DNA of 34,159 bases, from contig CAMKDV010000021.1 in NCBI GenBank assembly GCA_946411385.1, forward strand, positions 1 to 34,159, read 5' to 3'. Positions 15,029 to 23,575 of this stretch are shown one piece after another (the first letter of the stretch is position 1; every line of letters starts with the position of its first letter). A program made the translations under genes and the position numbers. The notes beneath the pieces are model-generated. The model did no database searches and had not been told where the DNA came from. It worked only from the letters and a program-made list of their open reading frames with translations. The DNA is from an uncultured Bacteroidales bacterium (GTDB lineage Bacteria > Bacteroidota > Bacteroidia > Bacteroidales > Paludibacteraceae).

Positions 15029-16396
15029 TTATTTATTTTGCAAATCGGATGCAGAGCGGTTTGCTGACGCGGATGTATCCGTGGATTGTGCAACCACCAG
15101 TACATTATCCGCTTGCAGCCGCACGGATAGCCAGCGACTGATACGTTGTTGGTCATCTTCATTGAGAGCAGGCTCTGCCTGAACAACTAACACGATCTGT
15201 TTCTCGTTTCGTGCGAGCGTAACGCTTGTGATCTGTGGCCACTGCGTTTGCACCTCCGATGTTATCTGTTCTACCGGAAGTTGCTGCGCTTTGAATACAT
15301 CCAATTGCTTATTGAGCACACGAATCGAATCGTCCCGTTGCTGCAGTTGTGCCTCAGTTGATGCCAGCCAGTCTTTCATGACTTCCGTCTCGTTGAGTCG
15401 GCGCACCTCAATGGTCGCGTCCTCCAGGATACGTATCTGCGTGTGCGAGATGCCGTTTTTCTCCGCTTCTGCATACAGATAGGCGCGATGCTCATTACTG
15501 AGTCGTTCGCCCGCCAAGCGAAGTGTCAACGTATAGGGCTTATCCGACAGATCGGTTGAATAATCATAGATATACGTACCGCCTATCGCCTGATTTTCCT
15601 TTACGAAATGACGTGCGGCGTTGGTGAACTGATTCTCGCAAACAATACTGTATGCACTGAAGAAACTCGGGATCAGCACTACCAGAATCAAGAGAACGTA
15701 TATGATCAGCCGCCTGTAGGATTTTGCCTCAACCTTTGACGGGAAATGCAGATATTTGGCAGCAAGGTAAGTGGCTAAAGCAATGAACACGCAGTTGATA
15801 AAGAACAAGTACAGCGCCCCGCTCGCATAGTGCCAGCTCCAATTGGCTATACCGTAGCCCACCGTACATAACGGAGGCATCAGAGCTGTTGCAATCGCCA
15901 CACCGGAAAGCACTGTGCCTTTCTCTTTGCGCGATAGCTCCAATATTCCTGCTATACCACCAAAGAACGCAATCAATACGTCATATACCGAAGGATTGGT
16001 ACGCGCCAACAGCTCGGTCGGATTTTCCATCTCCAGTGGTGTCACCATAAAATACAAGGTGGAAGCTATCAAGCTGACCACAAACATGATGCTCAGATGC
16101 TTCAGCGACTTGATGATCAATGCAGCATCGTTGGTCCCCAAGCCCATACCGAAACCGATGATTGGACTCATCAACGGCGAAATCAACATGGCACCGATAA
16201 TCACCGGTATCGAATTAACATTCAGTCCGACCGAAGCAATCACTATCGCCACGAACAAAATGTATATGTTCGGTCCGCGGAAAGGAATGTTCTTGCGGAT
16301 GTTCTCTTCCGCCGCTTGCACATCGATATAGTGCGTCAGACTTAGTTGCTTGCGAAGAAAATGCTTCGCGCGTTTTTTGAATTGAGAATAATTCAT
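15029..16396 (-). CDS. DUF389 (TIGR00341-like) membrane protein
   Basis: This protein of about 455 aa has a membrane half and a soluble half. Residues 30-240 hold six or so hydrophobic segments with DUF389 landmarks: VNSIPVIIGAMLISPLMSPI and GVAIATALMPPLCTVGYG. Residues 260-455 form a soluble tail with a coiled-coil-like stretch (about 345-375, WLASTEAQLQQRDDSIRVLN) and a C-terminal alpha/beta region. The role of the family is unknown; transport or envelope functions have been proposed. Start MNYSQFKKRAK at 16396 is preferred over an in-frame ATG four codons upstream. Confidence 0.85.
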   Translation of the reverse strand: MNYSQFKKRAKHFLRKQLSLTHYIDVQAAEENIRKNIPFRGPNIYILFVAIVIASVGLNVNSIPVIIGAMLISPLMSPIIGFGMGLGTNDAALIIKSLKHLSIMFVVSLIASTLYFMVTPLEMENPTELLARTNPSVYDVLIAFFGGIAGILELSRKEKGTVLSGVAIATALMPPLCTVGYGIANWSWHYASGALYLFFINCVFIALATYLAAKYLHFPSKVEAKSYRRLIIYVLLILVVLIPSFFSAYSIVCENQFTNAARHFVKENQAIGGTYIYDYSTDLSDKPYTLTLRLAGERLSNEHRAYLYAEAEKNGISHTQIRILEDATIEVRRLNETEVMKDWLASTEAQLQQRDDSIRVLNKQLDVFKAQQLPVEQITSEVQTQWPQITSVTLARNEKQIVLVVQAEPALNEDDQQRISRWLSVRLQADNVLVVAQSTDTSASANRSASDLQNK

Positions 16397-16453
16397 AATA
16401 GTCAGCATTTAGGTTGGTTACCTGCTTGTGTAGTGTTTGGATATTTAGTTCTG

Positions 16454-16490
16454 TTATTCATAATGTCTGATTCGAACGTCTATTTCGGGC
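16454..16490 (-). pseudogene. Terminal scrap of another metallo-hydrolase gene
   Basis: The minus strand encodes PEIDVRIRHYE and stop, the tail of the hydrolase family whose complete member ends at 19300. This is the third such tail in the window. It breaks off at ATTTCGGG, where it joins a duplicated kinase-gene piece sharing those bases. Confidence 0.75.
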
Positions 16491-16650
16491 GTAGGCAGAC
16501 CGAGGTCATAAACAGCTTTGCTACGGGTAAATTCATCAGTGAGGGCTTCTGTAGCGTCACCTGCAGACCGTTCAGAATCATCCGGTAGCGTTGCTCCGCT
16601 ATCAGGTTGTCGGTGAAACTGTTTGCTATGCCGGCGATGAGGGAGTGCAT
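16480..16650 (-). pseudogene. Truncated amino-acid ABC permease fused to a duplicated kinase-gene piece
   Basis: From ATG 16650 a 56-codon frame reads MHSLIAGIANSFTDNLIAEQ then RYRMILNGLQVT. This matches the N-terminus of polar amino-acid ABC permeases; compare NLIKENRIKLIWDGLVETVK in the transporter at 17799-19229. After codon 32 the permease stops and the DNA (16482-16556) becomes a 75-bp copy of 14791-14865 from the kinase gene, with only two mismatches, read in the wrong frame to a stop. A promoter-like sequence remains upstream at 16670-16701. The result is a broken chimera, not a working gene. Confidence 0.75.
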
Positions 16651-16669
16651 AAGTTCTTTAATTCAGCTG

Positions 16670-16701
16670 CAAAGGTACGACAATTACCGAACATCATACA
16701 A
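16670..16701 (-). promoter_or_regulatory. Promoter-like sequence facing the truncated permease
   Basis: On the minus strand TTGT (16698-16701), 20 nt, then TACCTTTG (16670-16677) approximates the Bacteroidetes consensus. It overlaps the end of the ATPase gene by a few bases and could still transcribe the DUF389 and kinase genes downstream. Confidence 0.5.
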
Positions 16702-17764
16702 TCAGTTTGATGCGGAATCCGCGGGTGGTGGGTTCTTCGATGAGTTCCTTCACCTGCGGACGGAGGGACGCACGGGCGGCATCGGTCAAGGGCGATTCGT
16801 TCAGTCCCTCTACCATGAAATCCAATGCCGTCACGCCGGAGAATTCGGTGTGCGTCAGGCGCAGCGTGAGCGGACGGATAGACTGCATGTGGGTGAAGAG
16901 CATCTCCTTGATGAGCGAATAAGCCAATTCGGCTTTCTCGGTGATGTTGTACTTGAGGCAGAACTGATTGAGCCCGGTGTGGATCTGCAGGTAATCGAAG
17001 TCGTCCGAGTCAATCTCATAGACGAGTTTCTGGATGCGGTTGACGAACGCCTTGGTAGCCGAATGGACGGGGTGTTCGAATATCTGTTCGGGCGTGCCGT
17101 CCTCGTAGATGATACCTTCGTTCATGAAGAAGATACGTGTGCTCACGTCGCGTGCGAAACGCATCTCATGGGTGACAATCAGCATGGTCAGACCGCTTTT
17201 CGCCAACTGGCGGATGACGGAGAGCACTTCGCCAACCATCGTCGGGTCAAGCGCCGAGGTGGGCTCGTCGAAGAGGATGACATCCGGGTGCATGGCAAGC
17301 GAACGGGCGATGGCTACGCGCTGTTTCTGTCCGCCGGAGAGGGAGGACGGATAGACATCCGCCTTCTGCGCCATGCCTACTTTCTTGAGCAGCTCCATCG
17401 CTTCCTCCCTGGCTTGCGCCTCAGGCATTTTCAGCAGCCGCGTCGGGGCGTAGGTGATGTTCTCCAGCACGGTCATGTGCTCGAAGAGGTTGAAGGACTG
17501 GAAGACCATGCCCATCTTACGGCGCAGCTTGTCCAGCGGATAGCCGGGAGCGGTGATGTTCTCGCCGTTGACGATGATCTCGCCCGAGGTGGGCGGTTCG
17601 AGCATGTTGATGGCACGCAGAAGCGTACTCTTGCCGGTGCCCGAAGGACCGATGATTGAGATCACTTCGCCTTTTTTTATGGTGCAGTTCACATCCTTGA
17701 GGACGGTCAGAGACGACCCGTCCGGATTGATGAAGGTTTTGCTGAGATGATGGATGGTTATCAT
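16694..17764 (-). CDS. Amino-acid ABC transporter ATP-binding protein with C-terminal extension
   Basis: Residues 1-240 are a standard polar amino-acid ABC ATPase (GlnQ/HisP type). Visible are Walker [10 protein letters not shown] (about 40-48), the Q-loop in VFQSFNLF, the signature LSGGQKQR (about 142), Walker [14 protein letters not shown] and the switch His in VTHEM. It then continues for about 115 residues ([14 protein letters not shown] onward), whereas GlnQ-type proteins usually stop near 240-250. The extension has no motif I know and may be regulatory. It follows the fused binding-protein/permease gene by 34 nt, so the two genes probably form a complete importer at the inner membrane. 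Confidence 0.9.
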   Translation of the reverse strand: MITIHHLSKTFINPDGSSLTVLKDVNCTIKKGEVISIIGPSGTGKSTLLRAINMLEPPTSGEIIVNGENITAPGYPLDKLRRKMGMVFQSFNLFEHMTVLENITYAPTRLLKMPEAQAREEAMELLKKVGMAQKADVYPSSLSGGQKQRVAIARSLAMHPDVILFDEPTSALDPTMVGEVLSVIRQLAKSGLTMLIVTHEMRFARDVSTRIFFMNEGIIYEDGTPEQIFEHPVHSATKAFVNRIQKLVYEIDSDDFDYLQIHTGLNQFCLKYNITEKAELAYSLIKEMLFTHMQSIRPLTLRLTHTEFSGVTALDFMVEGLNESPLTDAARASLRPQVKELIEEPTTRGFRIKLIV

Positions 17765-17767
17765 AAG

Positions 17768-17805
17768 ATGTACGATTTACGAATGTACGATGTACGATTT
17801 ATTTA
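17768..17805. repeat. GTACGAT/TTACGAA word repeat
   Basis: Words GTACGAT, TTACGAA and TGTACGAT fill the gap between the two transporter genes and supply the last codons and stop of the upstream gene. It is the same kind of semi-periodic repeat as at 2457 and 23520, with a different word. Confidence 0.7.
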
Positions 17806-19229
17806 CGAAGGAGGCAGAGGCTCAGGGTTTTGCGGATGAGCCAGGCGAGGATGAAATAGATAATCGTGATGACGAGCAGCGGGATGAGCGCATCGAACGT
17901 ACGGGAACGGATGAGGTCGCTGGCTCGCGTCAGGTCGGCGATGGCAATATAACCCACGATGGAGGTGTTCTTCAGCAGCGAGATACATTCGCCTGTGTAG
18001 AGCGGCAGACCTTTGCGCAGCGCCTGCGGGAAGACGATGCCCATGAAGGTCTTGAAGGGCGTGAAACCGAGACTCAGTCCGGCTTCGGTCTGTCCTTTGG
18101 GTACCGCGGAGATAGAGGTGTCGAAGATACTTCCCGACGAGGACGCAAAACACATGGCGAACGCCACGATAGCGACCAGGGTGGCACTCATGCCGGAGTT
18201 GGCAAAGACCACATAGAACAGGATGAGCAGCAAGACGAGTGTCGGGATACCATTGATGAAATCGCCGTATAGGTCCGCCAGTCCGCGTACCCATCTGCGC
18301 TTGGAGCGACGGCAGGCACAAACACCGATTCCCAAGATAGTGCCTAAGAGGATAGCGAAGAGCGTGATTTTGACGGTCTCGACCAGACCGTCCCAGATGA
18401 GTTTGATACGGTTCTCTTTGATGAGGTTCATGTTGATGCGCTCGCCCAGCCCCATGCGTGCGTCACTGGAGTGGTCCACAATGAAATAGCCCGGGTGGCA
18501 CTTGTAGTAGGGGGCAGAGAAATCCATCGATTTCCGGCGTTCCTCCGTGATAAAAAGACAGCCGGAGAAGACATCCGCTTTGCCGGTGTTGATTGCCATG
18601 ATAGCCGAGCCGATGTCCACAAACTGCATCTCGAATGGCCGCCCGTTGGAATGCGCGAAACGCCGGAGAATGTCCGCATCCATACCTTGCCACTTGCCGC
18701 CTTCGCCGACATAACTGATAGGGGCTATATTCACAGCGCAGACACAGCGCAGAGGCTTGGCTCCTTCGGGAATGGTATAGGCAGGTTCCTCCGTATATGG
18801 TCCGCCGTTGATCCAGTGGTTGATGATGTCATTCAGAGGAGCCGTAGCCAGGAAAGCATTGAGCAGGTCAGTCAACTCGGTGTTACCTTTCTTAATACCA
18901 AAAGCCACATCGAAACACTCGTCTCCGACAAAGGCTTTCTTCATGCCCAGACGCTTGAGGTCCTCCTTTGTAAGCATCACTTCGTCGCTCACATAGACAT
19001 CGGCGTGCCCTTGCCGCACAGCCTGCACGCCATCTGCTTCGCTGGAGGTGAGGAAAAGTTGCACATCGGCGCGTTTTTCGTACTTCTGTTGGTAATAACT
19101 GCCGTTGGAGGCTGCCAGTACAAGTCCGGAGAGGTCCTCCTCCGATTTGGGCTCCCGGTAGTCCACGCCGCCGGAACAAGCGGTGAGGGCATATAGCATA
19201 ATAAGCAGGTAAAACAGTGGATTTTTCAT
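17799..19229 (-). CDS. Fused substrate-binding/permease protein of an amino-acid ABC transporter
   Basis: This 476-aa protein begins with a lipoprotein-like signal (lipobox LTAC, Cys about 18). Residues 25-140 look like the second lobe of a SBP_bac_3 binding protein (LVLAASNGSYYQQKYEK; QAVRQGHADVYVSDEV). Residues 155-260 look like the first lobe (NIAPISYVGEGGKWQGMDAD; FSAPYYKC). The lobes are thus in swapped order, a circular permutation. Residues 265-476 are a HisM/GlnP-type permease (INGIPTLVLLLILFY, then an EAA-type loop around AGLSLGFTPFKTF). With the ATPase downstream it makes a two-gene importer for a polar amino acid; the exact substrate is not evident. Confidence 0.88.
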   Translation of the reverse strand: MKNPLFYLLIMLYALTACSGGVDYREPKSEEDLSGLVLAASNGSYYQQKYEKRADVQLFLTSSEADGVQAVRQGHADVYVSDEVMLTKEDLKRLGMKKAFVGDECFDVAFGIKKGNTELTDLLNAFLATAPLNDIINHWINGGPYTEEPAYTIPEGAKPLRCVCAVNIAPISYVGEGGKWQGMDADILRRFAHSNGRPFEMQFVDIGSAIMAINTGKADVFSGCLFITEERRKSMDFSAPYYKCHPGYFIVDHSSDARMGLGERINMNLIKENRIKLIWDGLVETVKITLFAILLGTILGIGVCACRRSKRRWVRGLADLYGDFINGIPTLVLLLILFYVVFANSGMSATLVAIVAFAMCFASSSGSIFDTSISAVPKGQTEAGLSLGFTPFKTFMGIVFPQALRKGLPLYTGECISLLKNTSIVGYIAIADLTRASDLIRSRTFDALIPLLVITIIYFILAWLIRKTLSLCLLRK

Positions 19230-19299
19230 ATTAATAAGTGCCTGTATTATTGTTTCTTGTAATACTTGCTATGCTGGTATATTTATCTTCAAAGTTTGC

Positions 19300-20037
19300 T
19301 TACTCGTAATGCCGGATGCGAACGTCAATATCCGGAAGTTCAGCAGGGATAGCACTCAGATCTGTGTCGCTGTAATGATAAGGAAAAAGCACTCTCGGTT
19401 GGATGATACGCGCCGCCTCGATCAGTCGCTTTGGCGTCATGGTGTACGGCTGGTTGCAGGGCAGGAAAGCAATATCAATATCCTTGATGTCCGCCATCTC
19501 GGGAATGACCTCCGTGTCGCCGGCAATATAGATCCGCAAGCCGTCCAGCGTCAGAATGTAGCCGTTATCCCTTCCTTTCGGATGGAACTGCAGATGTCCG
19601 TCGGTGGTGTTGTAGGCTGCCACGGCCTCGATAGTTATCTCATCGGTAAGCTGCAACTTGTCGCCGTTCGCCATCACCGTACCTGCACCGCACTTGTCCG
19701 CCGAACGTTGGTTCATAATCACCTGCGTACCCTCTTTGCTGAGCTGCTTGATAGCCGCCTTGTCCAGATGGTCGTAATGCTCGTGGGTGATGATGATATA
19801 GTCCGCTTTCGGCATGGCGCTGTAGTCAATCATCCGATCGCCCAACTTGCCGCATGGGTCAACTTCTATCTCCTTTCCATCGAACTCGATACGGATACTG
19901 GAGTGTACCAGCGCATGCAGGCGCACCGTCTTCCCGCTCTTGGTCTGAAATTCATCTACTTCGTACATGTCTTTGGTCTGATGGGCGCAAGCGGTCAGCG
20001 ATAGTGCCGCCAGCGCAAGAGTGAGTAAGCTTTTCAT
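19300..20037 (-). CDS. Exported metallo-beta-lactamase-fold hydrolase (lipoprotein)
   Basis: This 245-aa protein starts with a lipobox signal (SLTAC, Cys about 17). The metal motif THEHYDHLD (HxHxDH) is complete, and a further ligand Asp is likely in IYIAGDTE; the C-terminal His is in FPYHYSD. It resembles the UlaG/RomA-like branch of the superfamily, known for hydrolysis of phosphodiesters and lactones, but the substrate is unknown. The lipobox puts it on a membrane outside the cytoplasm. Scraps of two paralogs lie at 14035-14127 and 16454-16490, so the family has been duplicated here. It follows the dehydrogenase gene by about 53 nt. Confidence 0.85.
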   Translation of the reverse strand: MKSLLTLALAALSLTACAHQTKDMYEVDEFQTKSGKTVRLHALVHSSIRIEFDGKEIEVDPCGKLGDRMIDYSAMPKADYIIITHEHYDHLDKAAIKQLSKEGTQVIMNQRSADKCGAGTVMANGDKLQLTDEITIEAVAAYNTTDGHLQFHPKGRDNGYILTLDGLRIYIAGDTEVIPEMADIKDIDIAFLPCNQPYTMTPKRLIEAARIIQPRVLFPYHYSDTDLSAIPAELPDIDVRIRHYE

Positions 20038-20065
20038 AATTTCCTTATTTGCGTCATTTATGCCA

Positions 20066-20073
20066 CAAAAATA
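20066..20073 (-). promoter_or_regulatory. Possible -7 element upstream of the exported hydrolase
   Basis: TATTTTTG fits the TAnnTTTG box, 28 nt before ATG 20037, but there is no good TTTG 20 nt upstream. It is weak, and the gene may instead be read through from the dehydrogenase gene. Confidence 0.3.
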
Positions 20074-20090
20074 CGATATATTTTAGCGGC

Positions 20091-22709
20091 TTATCGTTCG
20101 AACAATCGCAACAATTTCATTTTCGTTTTGCCCGGTTCGCCGATGTAGGGGTGTTCGCGTAGCGACAGGTTAAAATGTGTGTGGCCTTTGAGGACTGTCT
20201 GCGGGTGGGTGAACTCGCGGAATCCCCATTCGCCATGGTAAGCGCCCATGCCCGAATGACCTGTACCGTTGAACGGCACACCTTTCACCATCATATGCAC
20301 ACACACTTCGTTGATGCAACCGCCGCCGAACTGCTGTGTTTGCATCACGCGATTTGCCCAACGCATGTCGCGAGTGAACACATACATCGCCAAGGGGTGT
20401 TCGCGGTCAGCAATCACGTCCATCAACGCATCTACTTCCGCATCTTTGTACGGCATGATAGGTAGCAGCGGACAGAAGAGTTCGTGCTGCACGATATGTT
20501 CGTTGATGTCCACGGGGTAGATCATCGTCGGAGCATATTGTCGCGTCTCGGGATTACCTACTCCACCGAACACAATACGGTCGCGGTACTCATCCGCTAA
20601 CTTGGCGCACTTGTTATAGGCCGCGTCGGTGATGAGTCGCGGGTACTCGGGATTGGTTTCGGCATATTCGCCTATCTGCGCGATGAAAGCGGCTTTGAGT
20701 TCAGCGATAAACGCGTCGGCAACCTCTTCGGCTACGGCTATCTGGTTGATGTTGATGCATATCTGTCCGGCGTTGAGCAGCTTGAAGAAGGCTATCTTCC
20801 TTGCTGCATCACGGAGGTCGGCATCCTTTCGGATGACACACCAGTTGCCGGTCTCGCCGCCCAATTCCAGGGCCACCGGCGTGAGGTTCTTCGCGGCTTC
20901 TGCCAGCACATGTTTGCCCACGGAAGGACTACCGGTGTAGAAGATCTTGTCCCATCGTTGCGCCAGGCACATGTCGGCAACGTCGTGGCCGCCGTCGATG
21001 AGCGTCACATACTCCGGCGGGAACACTTCGGCGAAGAAGCGCTTGAGTGCCGCCGTACTGGCAGCTGATTTCGAGCTGGACTTGATGACCACCGTATTGC
21101 CGCCGCACATGGCTGCGGCTACTACGCCTATGGTCAGTAGGATGGGGAAGTTAAACGGACTGATCACGAGCGTCACGCCGTAGGGCATCTTATAGACCTT
21201 GGTGATGATGCTCGGCCAGCACATGAGTCCGCTGAAATGTATCTCCGGTCGTGACCAACTACGCAAGCCGCTAATCATCTCATTCACTTCTACGATGATC
21301 GGTCCTATATCGCACAGGTATGCTTCCAATTCACTTCTGCCGAGGTCTTCGCGCAATGCAGCTATCAACTCATCCTGATGGGCTATCACGGCTTCTTTCA
21401 GCCGCTCGAGCTGCTTGATGCGCCATGCTATCGGAAGCGTCTCGCCTGTACGGAAGAACTTCCGCTGTGCGGCTACGATGTCACGAATCTCATCTTCGGA
21501 ATTATTAATTTTTAATTCGAAATTCGTAATTCCTTCCAGCACCGCTTTGATATCGGCGTTGCTGAGTGTGACGGGTGCAGAGTAATTGATTGAATCTGCA
21601 GCGATCATCGGAATGAGTTGTTCGTGGTCGCAAGCACGAACGGGCGATTGGATATCATCCATGCCGCAGGCGGCCATGAGGTTGCGTATCGCTTGCAGAA
21701 AATCCGGCACGTTGCAGTACTTGGCCAGTGCGTCGTAATGCGCCTGACAGGCTTCTTTCTGGAACTCCAGTACTGGTAACAGCATCATCGAGATCGCTTG
21801 TCCGTGGGAGAGATGGTACTTGGCACCTATGCTATGGGCAAAAGCATGTACGTATCCGGCTAACTGCGTGTTGATGGCGTTACCGCCGTACATAGCAGCC
21901 CGAGCCATATTAAGTCGCGCCTGTTCCAACCGTTCATCCGTTAATCCCTTCACCCCTTCATCCATTAACAGTGGCAGATTCTCTAAAATCAATTTCACAC
22001 CATCCATCGACATGCGCATATCCTCTTCATCCACCTCGGTATCACTCACCGCGCCTTCTATACAATGGCTCAAGGCATCTATTCCGCATGCAGCAGTAAC
22101 GGATTTTGGTGCATGGATCGTCAGCTCGCTATCGTGCACCACATTGGTCACTTTGAGGCCTATCAGAACGGTCGATCCCTTTGCGCCCTGGTCGTTCGTC
22201 ACCACCGCTCCGACGGTTATTTCGGCTCCCGTACCGGCAGTGGAAGGCACCATGATAAGCGGAAGCGTCTCTCCCGGTACCGGCAGAAACTTCAGCAGCA
22301 GGGCTTTCACCGGCACATGTGGCATCTTGCAGCCTGCGGCAATCATCTTACAGCTGTCCATGACCGACCCGCCGCCAAGCGCAATGATCGCTTCGGCTTT
22401 GGTGTCCATCGCCAGTTGACGCCCTGCTTCGATGATGGTCGTATTCGGCTCGGAGTGGATGTCGTAAAAGAGCGATGCTTGTACACCGGCTTCTTGAAGC
22501 GACTCCAGGATAGCTTCGTCGTATCCCAGCTGATGCAGCGTAGTGTCAGTCACCACCAACACATGCCTATAGCCGGCTTTCTTACACATCGCGCCAATCT
22601 CGCGACGAGCACCTCGTCCGGCTGTCACTTCCGGCTCCGGCAGCGGTATAGCGTGTATCACCTTGCCCGGCAACCGGTGAATCTGTTTTCTGAAATGATA
22701 TGTATCCAT
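20091..22709 (-). CDS. Iron-containing alcohol dehydrogenase fused to aldehyde dehydrogenase
   Basis: Residues 1-385 are an iron-dependent alcohol dehydrogenase: the NAD-site GGGSVMDSCK (about 112-121), STAGTGAE, and likely iron ligands in GIDALSHCIE and FAHSIGAKYHLSHGQ. Residues 405-872 are an aldehyde dehydrogenase of the ALDH3-like type: SPFNFPILL, FYTGSPSVGK, general base in LELGGETGN, and the catalytic Cys in NAGQICIN. AdhE has the opposite order (aldehyde then alcohol domain), and its aldehyde domain is CoA-acylating, which is not indicated here. The fusion could interconvert an alcohol, aldehyde and acid with NAD(P). Word repeats sit at the domain joint (21500-21533) and inside the first domain (21931-21970). 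Confidence 0.88.
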   Translation of the reverse strand: MDTYHFRKQIHRLPGKVIHAIPLPEPEVTAGRGARREIGAMCKKAGYRHVLVVTDTTLHQLGYDEAILESLQEAGVQASLFYDIHSEPNTTIIEAGRQLAMDTKAEAIIALGGGSVMDSCKMIAAGCKMPHVPVKALLLKFLPVPGETLPLIMVPSTAGTGAEITVGAVVTNDQGAKGSTVLIGLKVTNVVHDSELTIHAPKSVTAACGIDALSHCIEGAVSDTEVDEEDMRMSMDGVKLILENLPLLMDEGVKGLTDERLEQARLNMARAAMYGGNAINTQLAGYVHAFAHSIGAKYHLSHGQAISMMLLPVLEFQKEACQAHYDALAKYCNVPDFLQAIRNLMAACGMDDIQSPVRACDHEQLIPMIAADSINYSAPVTLSNADIKAVLEGITNFELKINNSEDEIRDIVAAQRKFFRTGETLPIAWRIKQLERLKEAVIAHQDELIAALREDLGRSELEAYLCDIGPIIVEVNEMISGLRSWSRPEIHFSGLMCWPSIITKVYKMPYGVTLVISPFNFPILLTIGVVAAAMCGGNTVVIKSSSKSAASTAALKRFFAEVFPPEYVTLIDGGHDVADMCLAQRWDKIFYTGSPSVGKHVLAEAAKNLTPVALELGGETGNWCVIRKDADLRDAARKIAFFKLLNAGQICININQIAVAEEVADAFIAELKAAFIAQIGEYAETNPEYPRLITDAAYNKCAKLADEYRDRIVFGGVGNPETRQYAPTMIYPVDINEHIVQHELFCPLLPIMPYKDAEVDALMDVIADREHPLAMYVFTRDMRWANRVMQTQQFGGGCINEVCVHMMVKGVPFNGTGHSGMGAYHGEWGFREFTHPQTVLKGHTHFNLSLREHPYIGEPGKTKMKLLRLFER
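21500..21533. repeat. AATT-rich word repeat at the domain joint of the dehydrogenase fusion
   Basis: AATTATTAATT, TTTAATTCG and AAATTCGTAATT follow each other, giving a very AT-rich in-frame patch that encodes ITNFELKINNSE, precisely between the alcohol and aldehyde dehydrogenase domains. Confidence 0.7.
21931..21970. repeat. TTCATCC/TTAATCCC word repeat inside the dehydrogenase gene
   Basis: The words TTCATCCGTTAATCCC, TTCACCCC and TTCATCCATTAA resemble the 24-bp repeat at 1-58. The encoded MDEGVKGLTDER resembles NEGVNELRNE there. Confidence 0.5.
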
Positions 22710-22746
22710 TGTTCAATTATTCAAATCAAATTGTGGTGCAATTGTT

Positions 22747-23523
22747 TTATCCCATCACCACATCCAGGACCATCATCAGTACAAAGCCCAGCGCAAAGCC
22801 GATGGTACTGAGGTTGGAATGTGTGCCGTTGGAAGCTTCGGGGATGAGTTCTTCTACCACCACGTATAGCATTGCACCGGCGGCAAAAGCCAGCAGATAG
22901 GGCATGGCGGGCAGGAAGAGGGATGCCAGAAGAATGATCAGCAGACCGCCGACAGGTTCAACCACGCCGCTCAGCGAACCAATGAGGAAAGAGCGCCAAC
23001 GGCTATTGCCTGCGGCACGCATAGGCATGGAGATGATAGCGCCTTCAGGGATATTCTGGATAGCTATACCGATAGCCATAGCCAGTGCCCCCATGAGCGA
23101 GATGTCCGCTTGTCCGTCTTGCGTACCGGCAAAAACGACACCTACCGCCATGCCTTCGGGCAGGTTGTGGATGGTGACCGCCAAGGCGAGCATCGCCGTA
23201 CGCGACAGACGGGCTTTGAGGCCTTCGGGACGGCTGCTGCCGACATGCAAGTGTGGCGTCAGTTCGTCGATGAGCAACAGGAAGCCCATGCCCAACAAAA
23301 AGCCCGCAGCTGCCGGTACAACTTGCATCGCACCTTCGCCGTGAGACATGTCGATAGCCGGGATGAGCAACGACCATACGGAGGCCGCAACCATCACACC
23401 CGACGCAAAGCCGAGCAGCGCCTTCTGCAGGCGCTCGGGCATGTCGCGCTTCATAAAGAACACGAACGATGCCCCGAGCATGGTGCCCAACAGAGGGATG
23501 AGCAGACCAATGATATTTACCAT
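22747..23523 (-). CDS. ZIP family divalent metal transporter
   Basis: This 258-aa protein has about eight hydrophobic segments and the two metal-path motifs of ZIP proteins: HNLPEG (about 137-142) and QNIPEG (about 163-168). A His-containing loop (DELTPHLHVG) lies between segments. ZIP proteins move zinc or other divalent ions into the cytoplasm. The length and motifs fit the bacterial ZupT-like group. It is the last gene of a run of leftward genes for iron and redox proteins, so iron or zinc supply for them is plausible but not shown. Confidence 0.9.
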   Translation of the reverse strand: MVNIIGLLIPLLGTMLGASFVFFMKRDMPERLQKALLGFASGVMVAASVWSLLIPAIDMSHGEGAMQVVPAAAGFLLGMGFLLLIDELTPHLHVGSSRPEGLKARLSRTAMLALAVTIHNLPEGMAVGVVFAGTQDGQADISLMGALAMAIGIAIQNIPEGAIISMPMRAAGNSRWRSFLIGSLSGVVEPVGGLLIILLASLFLPAMPYLLAFAAGAMLYVVVEELIPEASNGTHSNLSTIGFALGFVLMMVLDVVMG

Positions 23524-23562
23524 TTGTTATTTACCATGTACCATTTATTTGGTCATGGGGGC
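23519..23562. repeat. ACCATTT/TACCATG word repeat between genes
   Basis: ACCATTTGTTATTTACCATGTACCATTTATTTGGTCAT is made of the reverse complements of the AATGGTA/AATGGTC words found in frame inside the giant gene. It also carries the start codon region of the ZIP gene. Confidence 0.75.
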
Positions 23563-23575
23563 ATTTAGTCATTCA

